DNA from: Commensalibacter oyaizuii
GTDB lineage: Bacteria > Pseudomonadota > Alphaproteobacteria > Acetobacterales > Acetobacteraceae
NCBI RefSeq assembly: GCF_029953265.1
Contig: NZ_JASBAO010000001.1
Span: 558,001 to 622,000 of the forward strand
Length of the DNA stretch: 64,000 nt
Reading direction: 5' to 3'
In this document: piece by piece, positions 37,589-46,568 of the stretch
Numbering within the stretch: position 1 is the first letter of the stretch
Layout: the number at the start of each line of letters is the position of its first letter
Program-made: the position numbers and the translations under genes
The notes under the pieces: generated by a model
Told to the model about the DNA's origin: nothing
Seen by the model: only the letters and a program-made list of their open reading frames with translations
Databases searched by the model: none

Positions 37589-38986
37589 ATGGTAAATAAA
37601 ACCCCGACAATTCTTGTCGCTGATGATGATCGTTCTATTCGTACTGTTCTAAAACAAGCATTGATACGTGCAAAATATAACGTTCAACTGACAGATACAG
37701 CTACAGAATTATGGGAGTGGGTATGCGCAGGGAAAGGGGATGTTGTTATTACGGATATTTCTATGCCAGATATGAATGGGTTTGAAGTTATTCCTAAAAT
37801 CAAAAAATTAAATCCTGAATTGCCCATTATCGTCATCAGTGCATTGTCAACTTTATCAACTGCCGTTCAAGCTGAAAAAGAAAACGTTTTCGAATATTTG
37901 CCTAAACCTTTTGATCTCGAAAAATTAATCACGACAATTAAGCATGCATTGAATATACCCAAAGATCATCTGGCCCAACATTCGTTGGCAGAAGAAAAAT
38001 TACCCCTTGTTGGTAAGTCATCTGTAATGCAAAATATTTATCGTATGATAGCAAGATTAAGCAATCTTAACCTTAGTATTATTATTTCAGGTGAAAATGG
38101 AACTGGTAAAGACGTTGTCGCTAAGGCATTACACGATTATGGCAACAAAAGAAATGAACCATTTTTAACTGTAAATATTGCTGCTCTTACTTCTGAAGAA
38201 ATTGAACATCTTCTTTTTGGCACTTCTAGTTTAACGAAAGATAACAATGGATATTTGCATCACACTTCCAATGGAACTTTGTTTTTAAATGAAATTGACG
38301 AAATGCCATTGCCCATACAAACACGTTTATTTCACGCACTAGAGCATCAAAATTCTAATAATGATCAGTTTTTAGGACTACGGATTATTTGTGCAACTAC
38401 TAAAAATTTAATAGAGTTAGTGCAAAATGGAAAATTTAGGGAAGATCTATATTATCGTTTAAATGTTGTTCCTATTCATCTACCTTCACTAAAAGAGAGA
38501 ATAGAAGATATTCCTTTGTTAGTACAATATTTTCAAAAAGAAAATGCCAGTACGACAGTGTTTTCAGATACAGCTTTTGATCAATTAAAGCAGTATCATT
38601 GGCCAGGAAATATTCGAGAGTTACAAAATTTAGTTACGAGGCTATCGGCATTATATCCTAATCAAACAGTACAAGACGATTTAGTTGCCAGAAATATACA
38701 AAATTTATCTCATACAAGTAAGAAAAATATAAAATCACAAGAAGACATCCCTTTGTCAGTAGAGATCAAAAGCCATATCCAACGCTATTTTATAGAAAAT
38801 AGAGGACTGCCTATTAACAAGTTGTATGCTTACATGATTGCTGAAGTTGAAAAACCTCTTATTGAACTTACTCTTGCTGAGACAGAAGGCAATCAAATTA
38901 AAGCTGCAACGATCCTTGGAATTAATAGAAATACATTGCGAAAAAAAATAAAAGACCTCAATATTACGTATAAAAAAGATAGTTGA
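37589..38986 (+). CDS. ntrC: NtrC-type response regulator with degenerate AAA+ domain
   Basis: 465 residues: receiver domain with phospho-acceptor Asp56 (VVITDISMPDMNG) and Lys106 (LPKPF), AAA+ domain, and a Fis-type HTH (about 425-460, GNQIKAATILGINRNTLRKK). Walker A reads GENGTGKD (168-175). Two features normally essential for sigma-54 activation are altered. The GAFTGA loop after LFG (209-211) is missing and the loop is shorter, and Walker B reads LFLNEIDEM, with Asn234 where Asp is expected. The second pre-sensor loop (RVGG region) is also shortened. Arginine finger region REDLYYRLN (284-291) is kept. Likely a phosphorylation-controlled DNA-binding regulator that does not work with sigma-54, as known for Rhodobacter capsulatus NtrC. 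Confidence 0.9.
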   Translation: MVNKTPTILVADDDRSIRTVLKQALIRAKYNVQLTDTATELWEWVCAGKGDVVITDISMPDMNGFEVIPKIKKLNPELPIIVISALSTLSTAVQAEKENVFEYLPKPFDLEKLITTIKHALNIPKDHLAQHSLAEEKLPLVGKSSVMQNIYRMIARLSNLNLSIIISGENGTGKDVVAKALHDYGNKRNEPFLTVNIAALTSEEIEHLLFGTSSLTKDNNGYLHHTSNGTLFLNEIDEMPLPIQTRLFHALEHQNSNNDQFLGLRIICATTKNLIELVQNGKFREDLYYRLNVVPIHLPSLKERIEDIPLLVQYFQKENASTTVFSDTAFDQLKQYHWPGNIRELQNLVTRLSALYPNQTVQDDLVARNIQNLSHTSKKNIKSQEDIPLSVEIKSHIQRYFIENRGLPINKLYAYMIAEVEKPLIELTLAETEGNQIKAATILGINRNTLRKKIKDLNITYKKDS

Positions 38987-38998
38987 AGGCTTATTGCG

Positions 38999-41230
38999 TT
39001 GAAAAAAACAAATAAACGTAAACTTATAAATTTTATTGAAAAACTCTCTGGTAGAAAAGCAACCTTAACACTAGTAGCTTTGGCGTTACTATTTGGGGTT
39101 GCTACCTTTATCATCTTATCAGGTGGTATTGTTACCTCACATAAACATTATATTCAGCTTGTTATTTCACTGTTGAATTTGTTCGTTCTACTTTTATTAG
39201 TTGCAACATTGTTTATTCGCATTATGCGTCTGTTTTCAGAACGCAGACGGGGAATGGCAGGGTCAAAACTTCATGTAAAGCTTGTAATGTTATTTGGAAT
39301 TATTTCAACAATTCCAACAATTTTAGTGGGGATTTTCGCCACCATATTATTTCATTACGGCATACAAATATGGTTCAATAACCGGGTGAGCACTGCGTTA
39401 AATGAGGCCTTACAAGCCTCTAGGGGTTACTTACAAGAACATAATGCCAATATACGTACTGAAGCTTTCTCCTTGGCAAATTATATTCAAGGAATGCAAA
39501 ACAATCTAGCTCAAGCAGGGCAAGATCTTTTCGATGATCCCAATGTATTAGATCAAATTCTCGACTCTCAAGCAACATTACGAGGATTAAACGCAGCAAT
39601 AATTTATAATACATCTACGCAACAAGTAGTTGCTTCGGGTGGATTATTAAATAGTTTATCTTATATTAAACAACTGCCACATAACATCACAACAACAATG
39701 ATGACCCATAATGATGTTGCTATTCTTGATTCATCAGATGAACAAACCGTTAGAGCGGCCATTTCATTAAGTGACACGCCGCCATTAATATTATTAATTA
39801 TCAGACCCGTAGATCCCTCAATTCTAAATCATATGTATAAAACCGAGAAGGTCGTTAACCAATATAATCAACTCAGTAATAATCGATCCAAAATACAAAT
39901 TATGTTTGTTATTATTTTTGGATTAATTGCATTATTGGTTTTGGCCGCTGCTGTTTTATTAGGATTATATTTAGCTACGCAAATTGCTCGCCCTGTTGGA
40001 TTGTTAACCCTTGCAGCACGAAAGGTAAGTCAGGGAAATTTAAAGGTCAGTGTTCCAGAATTACGTAAGGACGATGAAATAGCCGATCTATCACGTGCAT
40101 TTAATCAGATGACCAATCAATTGGCTGCTCAACGTACCGAACTTATCGAGGCTAATCGACAAATCGATGAGAGAAGACGTTTTACCGAAGCTGTTCTTGC
40201 AGGGGTCTCCAGTGGTGTTATTGGGCTTGATCGACAGACTGTTATAGAATTACCGAATCGTTCTGCTAGTCAACTTCTAGAAATTGATCTTATTCAATAT
40301 ATTGGACATAAAATTACGGATATTGTTCCTGAATTCACATCTTTATTACAAAAAAATGTGGATATGCCTAAACAAATCCATCAAGAAGAAATTCATATAA
40401 AAACCAAAAGCAGTAGCCGAGTATTTTTAGCTCAAATAGGTCCTGAAATAAGAGGTGCTGAAATTGAAGGATTTGTTATTACTTTCGATGATATTACCGA
40501 ATTACAATCCGCACAAAGAAAAGCTGCATGGGCTGATATCGCCAGAAGAATTGCTCATGAAATTAAAAACCCGTTAACCCCCATTCAATTGGCTGCTGAA
40601 CGTTTAAAGCGACGTTTTTTAAAAGAAATCCAAACCGATAGCCAAATATTCAGTCAATGTGTCGATACTATTGTCCGTCATGTTGGGGATATTGGCCGAA
40701 TGGTTGATGAATTTTCATCCTTTGCGCGTATGCCTCAACCCGTCATGAAGTCTAGCGATCTATCAAGAATTATCCGAGAGACACTTATCTTACAACAAAA
40801 CGCACATCCAGAAATTATGTTCCATGTCAATTTACCCAATCATGGCCCCGAAATTGAATGTGATCAAAGATTAATTAGCCAAGCATTAACAAACTTGTTC
40901 CAAAACGCGGCAGATGCTATTGCTATGATTGCCAAAGAAGGTAATAATCAAACAGATATAAAAGGGAATATATGGATAAGTTTGGAACAAATAGAAAATA
41001 ATATATGCATTTCTGTAACAGATGATGGTATTGGTTTACCAAAAGAGGATAGATTACGTTTAACGGAACCCTATGTCACTCATAAACCAAAAGGCACAGG
41101 ATTAGGACTTGCGATTGTAAAAAAAATTATGGAAGATCATTCAGGATCGTTACAATTAAAAGACCGTGCCGAGGGAAGAGGTACTACATCGATTTTGACT
41201 TTTCAAATACGAGGAAAACATGGCGCATGA
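38999..41230 (+). CDS. ntrY: Sensor histidine kinase NtrY
   Basis: Membrane sensor of the NtrYX pair linked to nitrogen, redox and envelope responses in alphaproteobacteria. The 743 residues start at a TTG (38999) with GAAGG 9 bp upstream. Three N-terminal membrane segments (about 20-45, 53-76, 95-120), an extracytoplasmic region, a further segment near 300-325, HAMP (PVGLLTLAARKVSQGNL), PAS, the HisKA motif IAHEIKNPLTPIQLAAERL with His520, and G boxes DDGIGLP and KGTGLGLAIV. It overlaps ntrX by 11 bp. Confidence 0.94.
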   Translation: MKKTNKRKLINFIEKLSGRKATLTLVALALLFGVATFIILSGGIVTSHKHYIQLVISLLNLFVLLLLVATLFIRIMRLFSERRRGMAGSKLHVKLVMLFGIISTIPTILVGIFATILFHYGIQIWFNNRVSTALNEALQASRGYLQEHNANIRTEAFSLANYIQGMQNNLAQAGQDLFDDPNVLDQILDSQATLRGLNAAIIYNTSTQQVVASGGLLNSLSYIKQLPHNITTTMMTHNDVAILDSSDEQTVRAAISLSDTPPLILLIIRPVDPSILNHMYKTEKVVNQYNQLSNNRSKIQIMFVIIFGLIALLVLAAAVLLGLYLATQIARPVGLLTLAARKVSQGNLKVSVPELRKDDEIADLSRAFNQMTNQLAAQRTELIEANRQIDERRRFTEAVLAGVSSGVIGLDRQTVIELPNRSASQLLEIDLIQYIGHKITDIVPEFTSLLQKNVDMPKQIHQEEIHIKTKSSSRVFLAQIGPEIRGAEIEGFVITFDDITELQSAQRKAAWADIARRIAHEIKNPLTPIQLAAERLKRRFLKEIQTDSQIFSQCVDTIVRHVGDIGRMVDEFSSFARMPQPVMKSSDLSRIIRETLILQQNAHPEIMFHVNLPNHGPEIECDQRLISQALTNLFQNAADAIAMIAKEGNNQTDIKGNIWISLEQIENNICISVTDDGIGLPKEDRLRLTEPYVTHKPKGTGLGLAIVKKIMEDHSGSLQLKDRAEGRGTTSILTFQIRGKHGA

Positions 41231-42632
41231 AATTCTAATCGTTGATGACGAACCTGATATTAGGCTTCTCATCGAAGGGATTTTACAAGATGAAGGATAT
41301 TCAACCCGTTTAGCAGGGGATGCTGATTCTGCGATTAACGCGTTTCACGCCAGAAGACCATCTTTAGTTATTTTAGATATCTGGCTACAGGGGTCTAGAT
41401 TAGATGGTTTAGAAATCTTGAAGTTTATTCAAAGTGAAAAACCAGCTGTGCCAACTATTATGATTTCTGGACATGGAACAATTGAAACTGCTGTTGCAGC
41501 ATTGCAACATGGGGCATATGATTTTATTGAAAAACCCTTTAAATCTGATCATTTGCTTGTGGTTGTAAAACGTGCTCTAGAAGCTGCCAAACTTACCCAA
41601 GAAAATGCTGAATTGCGATTGCGTAGTGGACTAGAGGTTCAACTTGACGGTCAAAGTCCAGCCATTAATACTGTTAAAAGTCAAATAGATCGTGTTGCGC
41701 CTACGGGATCTCGTGTGCTTATCTCTGGTCCACCGGGAACTGGTAAAGAAATTGCAGCAAGATCTATTCATAATTTATCAAAGCGAGCTGACGGACCTTT
41801 CTTGGTTTTGAATTGCGCAATTCTTTCCCCAAATCGTTTCGAAGAAGAATTATTTGGTATTGAAGGTTCTGCAGATGGCAGTCAAAATCGAAGAACAGGG
41901 GTCCTAGAACGTGCTCACGGTGGGACATTGGTCTTAGATGAAGTGGCCGATATGCCTCTTGAAACCCAAGGTAAGATCGTTCGTGCCCTACAAGATCAAA
42001 CCTTTCAACGTGTTGGTGGTTCAACAAGGGTCAAAGTCGATGTAAGAGTGATTGCAACCACTAATCGTGATTTAAATGCTGAAATTGCCGCTGGTCATTT
42101 CAGAGAGGATCTGTATTATCGTTTGGCGGTTGTTCCTCTAAAAATACCCAGCTTAAAAGAGCGTCGTGAAGATATTCCAGAATTAGCTAAATTATTTTTA
42201 AAACGCTGTTCTGAGATGACAGGCTTACCATTAATTGATTTATCAGCTGATGCATTAACGACCTTACAAACCTATGATTGGCCAGGCAATGTGCGTGAGT
42301 TACGTAATTTAATGGAACGGCTAATGATTATGATGCCGGCAAATGTTAATGATGCTATTCGCACAGATATGTTGCCTAATAATATTGGTCAAAATGCGCC
42401 TAGTTTATTGAAAGTTGACAGCCAAACTGATATTATCAGCCTGCCATTAAGAGAGGCCAGGGATCTTTTTGAAACCCAATATTTACAAGCCCAATTAATG
42501 CGCTTTGGTGGTAATATCAGTAGAACAGCAGGTTTTGTTGGAATGGAACGCAGTGCATTGCACAGGAAATTAAAACAACTAGGGGTGACATCTTCAGAAG
42601 AAAAAAATAATAATAATACAAATTCTCAATAA
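41220..42632 (+). CDS. ntrX: Response regulator NtrX
   Basis: 470 residues: receiver with Asp53 (VILDIWLQGSRLDG, the NtrX-typical W-L-Q-G-S), AAA+ domain with Walker A GPPGTGKE (170-177) and intact Walker B VLDE (238-241), RVGG second loop, and Fis-type HTH at the C-terminus (GGNISRTAGFVGMERSALHRK). The GAFTGA loop is absent between LFG (211-213) and GGTLVLDE; as far as I know that is usual for alphaproteobacterial NtrX. Phosphorylated by NtrY. Translationally coupled to ntrY; hfq follows after 30 bp. Confidence 0.94.
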   Translation: MAHEILIVDDEPDIRLLIEGILQDEGYSTRLAGDADSAINAFHARRPSLVILDIWLQGSRLDGLEILKFIQSEKPAVPTIMISGHGTIETAVAALQHGAYDFIEKPFKSDHLLVVVKRALEAAKLTQENAELRLRSGLEVQLDGQSPAINTVKSQIDRVAPTGSRVLISGPPGTGKEIAARSIHNLSKRADGPFLVLNCAILSPNRFEEELFGIEGSADGSQNRRTGVLERAHGGTLVLDEVADMPLETQGKIVRALQDQTFQRVGGSTRVKVDVRVIATTNRDLNAEIAAGHFREDLYYRLAVVPLKIPSLKERREDIPELAKLFLKRCSEMTGLPLIDLSADALTTLQTYDWPGNVRELRNLMERLMIMMPANVNDAIRTDMLPNNIGQNAPSLLKVDSQTDIISLPLREARDLFETQYLQAQLMRFGGNISRTAGFVGMERSALHRKLKQLGVTSSEEKNNNNTNSQ

Positions 42633-42662
42633 ATTCACATTGATTTCATAAAGGTTCTAATT

Positions 42663-42908
42663 GTGTCAAAAGATACATATCAAAATATCCAAGATGTCTT
42701 CTTAAATCAGCTTAGAAAATCAAAAGCATCGGTTACTGTTTTTTTAGTTAACGGCGTAAAATTACAAGGGATTGTCTCTGGTTTTGACAATTTCTCTATA
42801 TTACTGAGAAGAGACAATCATTCCCAGCTTGTTTATAAACATGCGGTTAGTACGATCATGCCTTCAACGCCTGTGCAACTGCCTTTTAATACCCCAGAAG
42901 ATAAATAA
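42663..42908 (+). CDS. hfq: RNA chaperone Hfq
   Basis: Hexameric Sm-like protein that pairs small RNAs with mRNAs. The 81 residues begin at a GTG (42663). The Sm1 motif ([21 protein letters not shown] region, key [10 protein letters not shown]) and Sm2 motif ([10 protein letters not shown]) are intact, with the distal-face NQLRKSK at the N-terminus. The short C-tail is typical of alphaproteobacteria. Located between ntrX and hflX as in most relatives. Confidence 0.96.
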   Translation: MSKDTYQNIQDVFLNQLRKSKASVTVFLVNGVKLQGIVSGFDNFSILLRRDNHSQLVYKHAVSTIMPSTPVQLPFNTPEDK

Positions 42909-42925
42909 AAAGAAAGAGTTTATTG

Positions 42926-44218
42926 ATGATCGATCTTGATTCGGCACAACCAAAAACACGCGCCGCAGTCATTGTCCCATGGGACACTCTTAATCGACAA
43001 TCCAATAATCGTAATTCTCAATCAAGATTAGAGGAAGCTATTGGTCTTGCTTCCTCTATTCGATTAGAGATTCTACATCAAGAAATCATTAATATACGCT
43101 CTTATCGTTCTGCTACATTAATTGGTCAAGGCCACATCGAAACGCTCAAAAATAGCATCCAAGAACTAGAAATTGATATTACTATTTTTGACACACGTCT
43201 TAGTCCTATCCAACAGCGTAACCTTGAAAAGGCTTTAGGTTGTAAAGTCATTGATCGGACAGCATTAATCTTAGATATTTTTGGAGAACGAGCACAAACC
43301 AGAGAAGGGACGTTGCAGGTTGAATTAGCACATTTGCAATATCAGCGCAGCCGTTTGGTTAGATCTTGGACCCATCTTGAACGTCAAAGGGGCGGATTTG
43401 GATTTATGGGCGGACCTGGGGAAACCCAGATCGAGGCAGATCGCCGCTTGATTGATGAACGTATTATTCGATTAAAAAAGGATTTGGAACAAGTACGCAG
43501 AACGCGTGGTCTGCATCGCAAAGCAAGACGCAGAGTTCCTTTCCCAATTATCGCACTTATCGGTTATACCAACGCTGGAAAATCGACCCTATTTAATAAT
43601 CTAACAGGTGCAGACGTGCACGCACAAGATCAACTATTTGCAACACTTGATCCAACCATGCGTAAACTAAAATTACCTTCAGGTAAGACGGTTATCTTAT
43701 CAGACACTGTTGGATTTATTAGTGATCTACCCACTGAACTTATCGCAGCCTTCAGGGCTACTTTAGAAGAAACCGCAGAAGCAGATATTATTTTACACGT
43801 ACGAGATATCTCTCACCCAGAAACAACAGAACAGCGCCAAGATGTTTTTTCAGTTTTAGATACGATGGTTAAGGATGGTATTTTAAACATAGACTGGAAA
43901 AAGCATACTATCGAAGTATTAAATAAAATTGATTTAGTTGGTAATATTACCTTAACGCATCAAGGCGAAGACTTGGTTGGAGTTTCGGCATTAACAGGAA
44001 AGAATCTGCCTGTGCTTGTTCAAATGATTGATGATCGTTTAACAAAAATGATGGAGGAAGTAACCTATACCATACCAGTCAGTGACGGAGCAGCTTTATC
44101 ATGGTTGTATGATCACGGTGAAATCATTGATCGGCGTGATGACGAAGAAAATTTAAACCTTGTCGTTCGTCTTTCCCCAGAGAATAGGGCCCGTTTTGAA
44201 CAAGCCCATTCTTATTAA
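42926..44218 (+). CDS. hflX: Ribosome-associated GTPase HflX
   Basis: GTPase that binds the 50S subunit and splits stalled ribosomes. 430 residues from the ATG at 42926 (a TTG three bases earlier is in frame). N-terminal HflX domain with TLIGQGHIETLK and QRNLEKALGCKVIDRTALILDIF-type sequence, the GGPGETQIEADRR glycine-rich linker, then the G domain: G1 GYTNAGKST, G3 DTVGF, G4 NKID. 17 bp after hfq, forming the usual hfq-hflX pair. Confidence 0.95.
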   Translation: MIDLDSAQPKTRAAVIVPWDTLNRQSNNRNSQSRLEEAIGLASSIRLEILHQEIINIRSYRSATLIGQGHIETLKNSIQELEIDITIFDTRLSPIQQRNLEKALGCKVIDRTALILDIFGERAQTREGTLQVELAHLQYQRSRLVRSWTHLERQRGGFGFMGGPGETQIEADRRLIDERIIRLKKDLEQVRRTRGLHRKARRRVPFPIIALIGYTNAGKSTLFNNLTGADVHAQDQLFATLDPTMRKLKLPSGKTVILSDTVGFISDLPTELIAAFRATLEETAEADIILHVRDISHPETTEQRQDVFSVLDTMVKDGILNIDWKKHTIEVLNKIDLVGNITLTHQGEDLVGVSALTGKNLPVLVQMIDDRLTKMMEEVTYTIPVSDGAALSWLYDHGEIIDRRDDEENLNLVVRLSPENRARFEQAHSY

Positions 44219-44228
44219 AGAGGTTACA

Positions 44229-45395
44229 TTATAACTTCTTTTCAAATATTCTGTGTATTTTGCAGGGTTCAGGGGTAATGCGTTCAATTAGATTGCGCAT
44301 TGCTGTATTTGTTTCTAAAATCCAGCCCAATTCAATCATTTTATAAGGCAAAACTTCACCTCGTTTAAATAATTCAGCAATGACCAAAGAAGGCATCAAA
44401 GCGCCCAATGCTGTATCGCGAATTGCGTGGCTTATCCCCAATAAAATAACTCTGGCAGAATTAAATTTGTGAAAAACACTACGATATCCCAATTTTGCCC
44501 AACCCAATGGTGAGGGGGTCGGTCCAATATCACCAATTAAATCGTAAACATTGGGAATAACCAATGCGACCGCAACAGGCATTTTGTTTTGTTCAACTAA
44601 AACATAGTCTTCTGGTCGTAGCATTTGTTTCAAATCACGAATTAAAAACGACATCTCTGTAGGCGTTAAGGGAACGAAACCCCATGACCCTTGCCATGCA
44701 TCATTATAAAGCTGACGCAAAATCTCACCATCTCTGGTAATCTCTTTCATATTTAATTGTCGTGTGGTGATATTTCCCAAACGGCCCGTTCCCATTTGCA
44801 TTCCTGATGGAATTTTGTGAGCATCACGCGCTTCTTGCCCCATTTGCATTTGATAAGACACAACATCCATTGCTTTGCTTAACCCTGCAGTCTCAATATG
44901 ACCAGCTAAATATTCAGGATGCCAAGGAATAGCAATCATAGCAGGGGCGTCAAATCCCCTAACCATTGTACCGATCTCAGAATTTGCATTTAAAGTGTAC
45001 GGCCCACGTATTTTTTCCATCCCTTGCTTTTGAACCCAATAACTTGCTGCTTTAATTAATTCTGCAACGACAATCGGATCGTCAATAGCATCCAATGCCC
45101 CAAACAATCCAATTGGTTCTTTCCAAACACGCAAGGCATTCGGGTCAACTTGGGCTGAAATACGTCCCACAGGCTGATTATTCTTATAGGCAATAAAATA
45201 TTGTGCTATCCCATATCTAAAAAATGCAGATTTTCTAGGGTGTAGCATGCTACTTTCCTGAAAGTCTAAAGGGGGAGTATAATTAGCATAATGACTATAA
45301 AGCAATCTTGGCAACCGAATAAATAGTGATAATTGTTTAGCGTTACGAACAGGAAGGACTTTTAAATCATTCGGCGAAGAAGTATTCATAATCAT
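44229..45395 (-). CDS. GNAT-like acyltransferase family protein, function unassigned
   Basis: About 388 residues. The sequence is reminiscent of a two-lobe GNAT (N-acyltransferase) fold: an N-terminal part with YFIAYKNNQPVGRISAQVD and GLFGALDAIDDP, and a C-terminal part with YVLVEQNKMPVAVALVIPN and GALMPSLVIAELFKRGEVLPYKMIELGWILETN. No signal peptide or membrane segment. Homologues in alphaproteobacteria carry vague names; some N-acyltransferases of this general kind act in lipid synthesis. Start is unclear: ATGs at 45395 and 45389, or a TTG at 45416, none with a good ribosome site. Divergent from an SDR gene. Confidence 0.6.
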   Translation of the reverse strand: MIMNTSSPNDLKVLPVRNAKQLSLFIRLPRLLYSHYANYTPPLDFQESSMLHPRKSAFFRYGIAQYFIAYKNNQPVGRISAQVDPNALRVWKEPIGLFGALDAIDDPIVVAELIKAASYWVQKQGMEKIRGPYTLNANSEIGTMVRGFDAPAMIAIPWHPEYLAGHIETAGLSKAMDVVSYQMQMGQEARDAHKIPSGMQMGTGRLGNITTRQLNMKEITRDGEILRQLYNDAWQGSWGFVPLTPTEMSFLIRDLKQMLRPEDYVLVEQNKMPVAVALVIPNVYDLIGDIGPTPSPLGWAKLGYRSVFHKFNSARVILLGISHAIRDTALGALMPSLVIAELFKRGEVLPYKMIELGWILETNTAMRNLIERITPEPCKIHRIFEKKL

Positions 45396-45503
45396 AGGAG
45401 AACCATTTAAGATCAATTAAAATTAATATTTTAATTTTTTTGAGATTTAATATAGAAACAGTATAAAATTGAGCATTGCAATATTATATAGAGGGTTTTT
45501 ATC

Positions 45504-46331
45504 TTGATAGATATAACTTTATCAAAAAAAAAAATAAAAAAATTGAATAAAAAAGAATCTTTTTCAGCACATTCAATTCTAATTACAGGTGCGTCCAGTG
45601 GTATAGGTCAATCCTTGGCTCGGTTTTATGCGCAACCAGGAAGAACACTTTTTTTATGGGGCCGGTCAACTGACAAACTGGAAAAAACAGCCCAATTATG
45701 TCGGGACAAAGGCGCAGACGTTCATATCTATGTTATAAATCTATCAATTCCTTCTGATGCAATAAAATTACTCAATAAAATACTGACTGAACACACAATT
45801 GACATGGCAATACTAGCCGCAGGATCAGGCGACATCAAACGCGAAGCCGAATTGTTAGAAGACCCTGAAAATTTACTACAACTGACCCAGTTAAATTATA
45901 CGACCCCAAGCTTAATGGCCAATATTATTGCCCATCAAATGATTACGAGGCACATTCAAGGTAAGATCGTCTTAATAGGCTCTGTTGCTGGATTTCACTC
46001 GTTACCATTTGCAACGGGATACAGCAGTTCAAAAGCAGGAATCGCCCGTTTTGCCGATTCCTTAAGACTAGCTGTCAAAAAATGCGGAGTTAGTGTTACA
46101 TTGATCTCTCCTGGCTTTATCGATACCCCGATGAGTCAACGCTTGGATTGCGATAAACCATTTTTGATGGGCTTAAACGAAGCCACTTTAAAAATCACAG
46201 ACGCAATTGATAATAATAAAAGAGAGCTTATTTTACCAAGCATATTTAACATATTAAAATGGATAGATCGCTTGGCACCTGCAAGTATCAAGGACTTTAT
46301 CTTATCAAATATTAAAGTGAAACAGGATTAA
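45504..46331 (+). CDS. Short-chain dehydrogenase/reductase
   Basis: 275-residue classical SDR. Cofactor motif TGASSGIG (28-35), LAAGSG in place of NNAG (104-109), catalytic Ser160, Tyr173 and Lys177 in GYSSSKAG, and ISPGFIDTPM. A Lys-rich N-terminal tail (SKKKIKKLNKK) precedes the fold. The start is TTG at 45504 with GAGGG 8 bp upstream. Substrate unknown; reductases of this shape act on fatty-acyl, keto-sphinganine or polyketide substrates. It is divergent from the GNAT-like gene over about 100 bp. Confidence 0.85.
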   Translation: MIDITLSKKKIKKLNKKESFSAHSILITGASSGIGQSLARFYAQPGRTLFLWGRSTDKLEKTAQLCRDKGADVHIYVINLSIPSDAIKLLNKILTEHTIDMAILAAGSGDIKREAELLEDPENLLQLTQLNYTTPSLMANIIAHQMITRHIQGKIVLIGSVAGFHSLPFATGYSSSKAGIARFADSLRLAVKKCGVSVTLISPGFIDTPMSQRLDCDKPFLMGLNEATLKITDAIDNNKRELILPSIFNILKWIDRLAPASIKDFILSNIKVKQD

Positions 46332-46354
46332 AACAGTAAAGTAACGATGACTTG

Positions 46355-46429
46355 TGGAGGTCCGGGAGGGAATTGAACCCCCGTAAACGGATTTGCAATC
46401 CGCTGCATGAGCCACTCTGCCACCGGACC
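46355..46429 (-). tRNA. tRNA-Cys (GCA)
   Basis: Folds as a full cloverleaf on the minus strand. The acceptor stem GGTCCGG pairs with CCGGACC, U is the discriminator (usual for tRNA-Cys), and CCA is encoded (46355-46357). The anticodon loop GGATT-GCA-AATCC places anticodon GCA at 46394-46396, and the T arm has GGTTCAATTCC. 75 nt including CCA. Confidence 0.97.
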
Positions 46430-46453
46430 AAGTTTATACGCTTGATATCTGCT

Positions 46454-46482
46454 TATATCTTCTACTATTGAAAAAAGGTCAA
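46454..46482 (-). promoter_or_regulatory. Putative promoter of tRNA-Cys
   Basis: Minus-strand TTGACC (46477-46482), a 17-bp spacer and GATATA (46454-46459) lie 24 bp upstream of the tRNA 5' end. The -35 is one mismatch from consensus; the -10 is weaker. Confidence 0.45.
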
Positions 46483-46568
46483 GAAAAAAATGTATTAAAA
46501 CTTTACTTTTCATCTTTGGCGATTTCATGCTATTTAAACACAAACTATGTTAAAGATCTTAGGGAACA

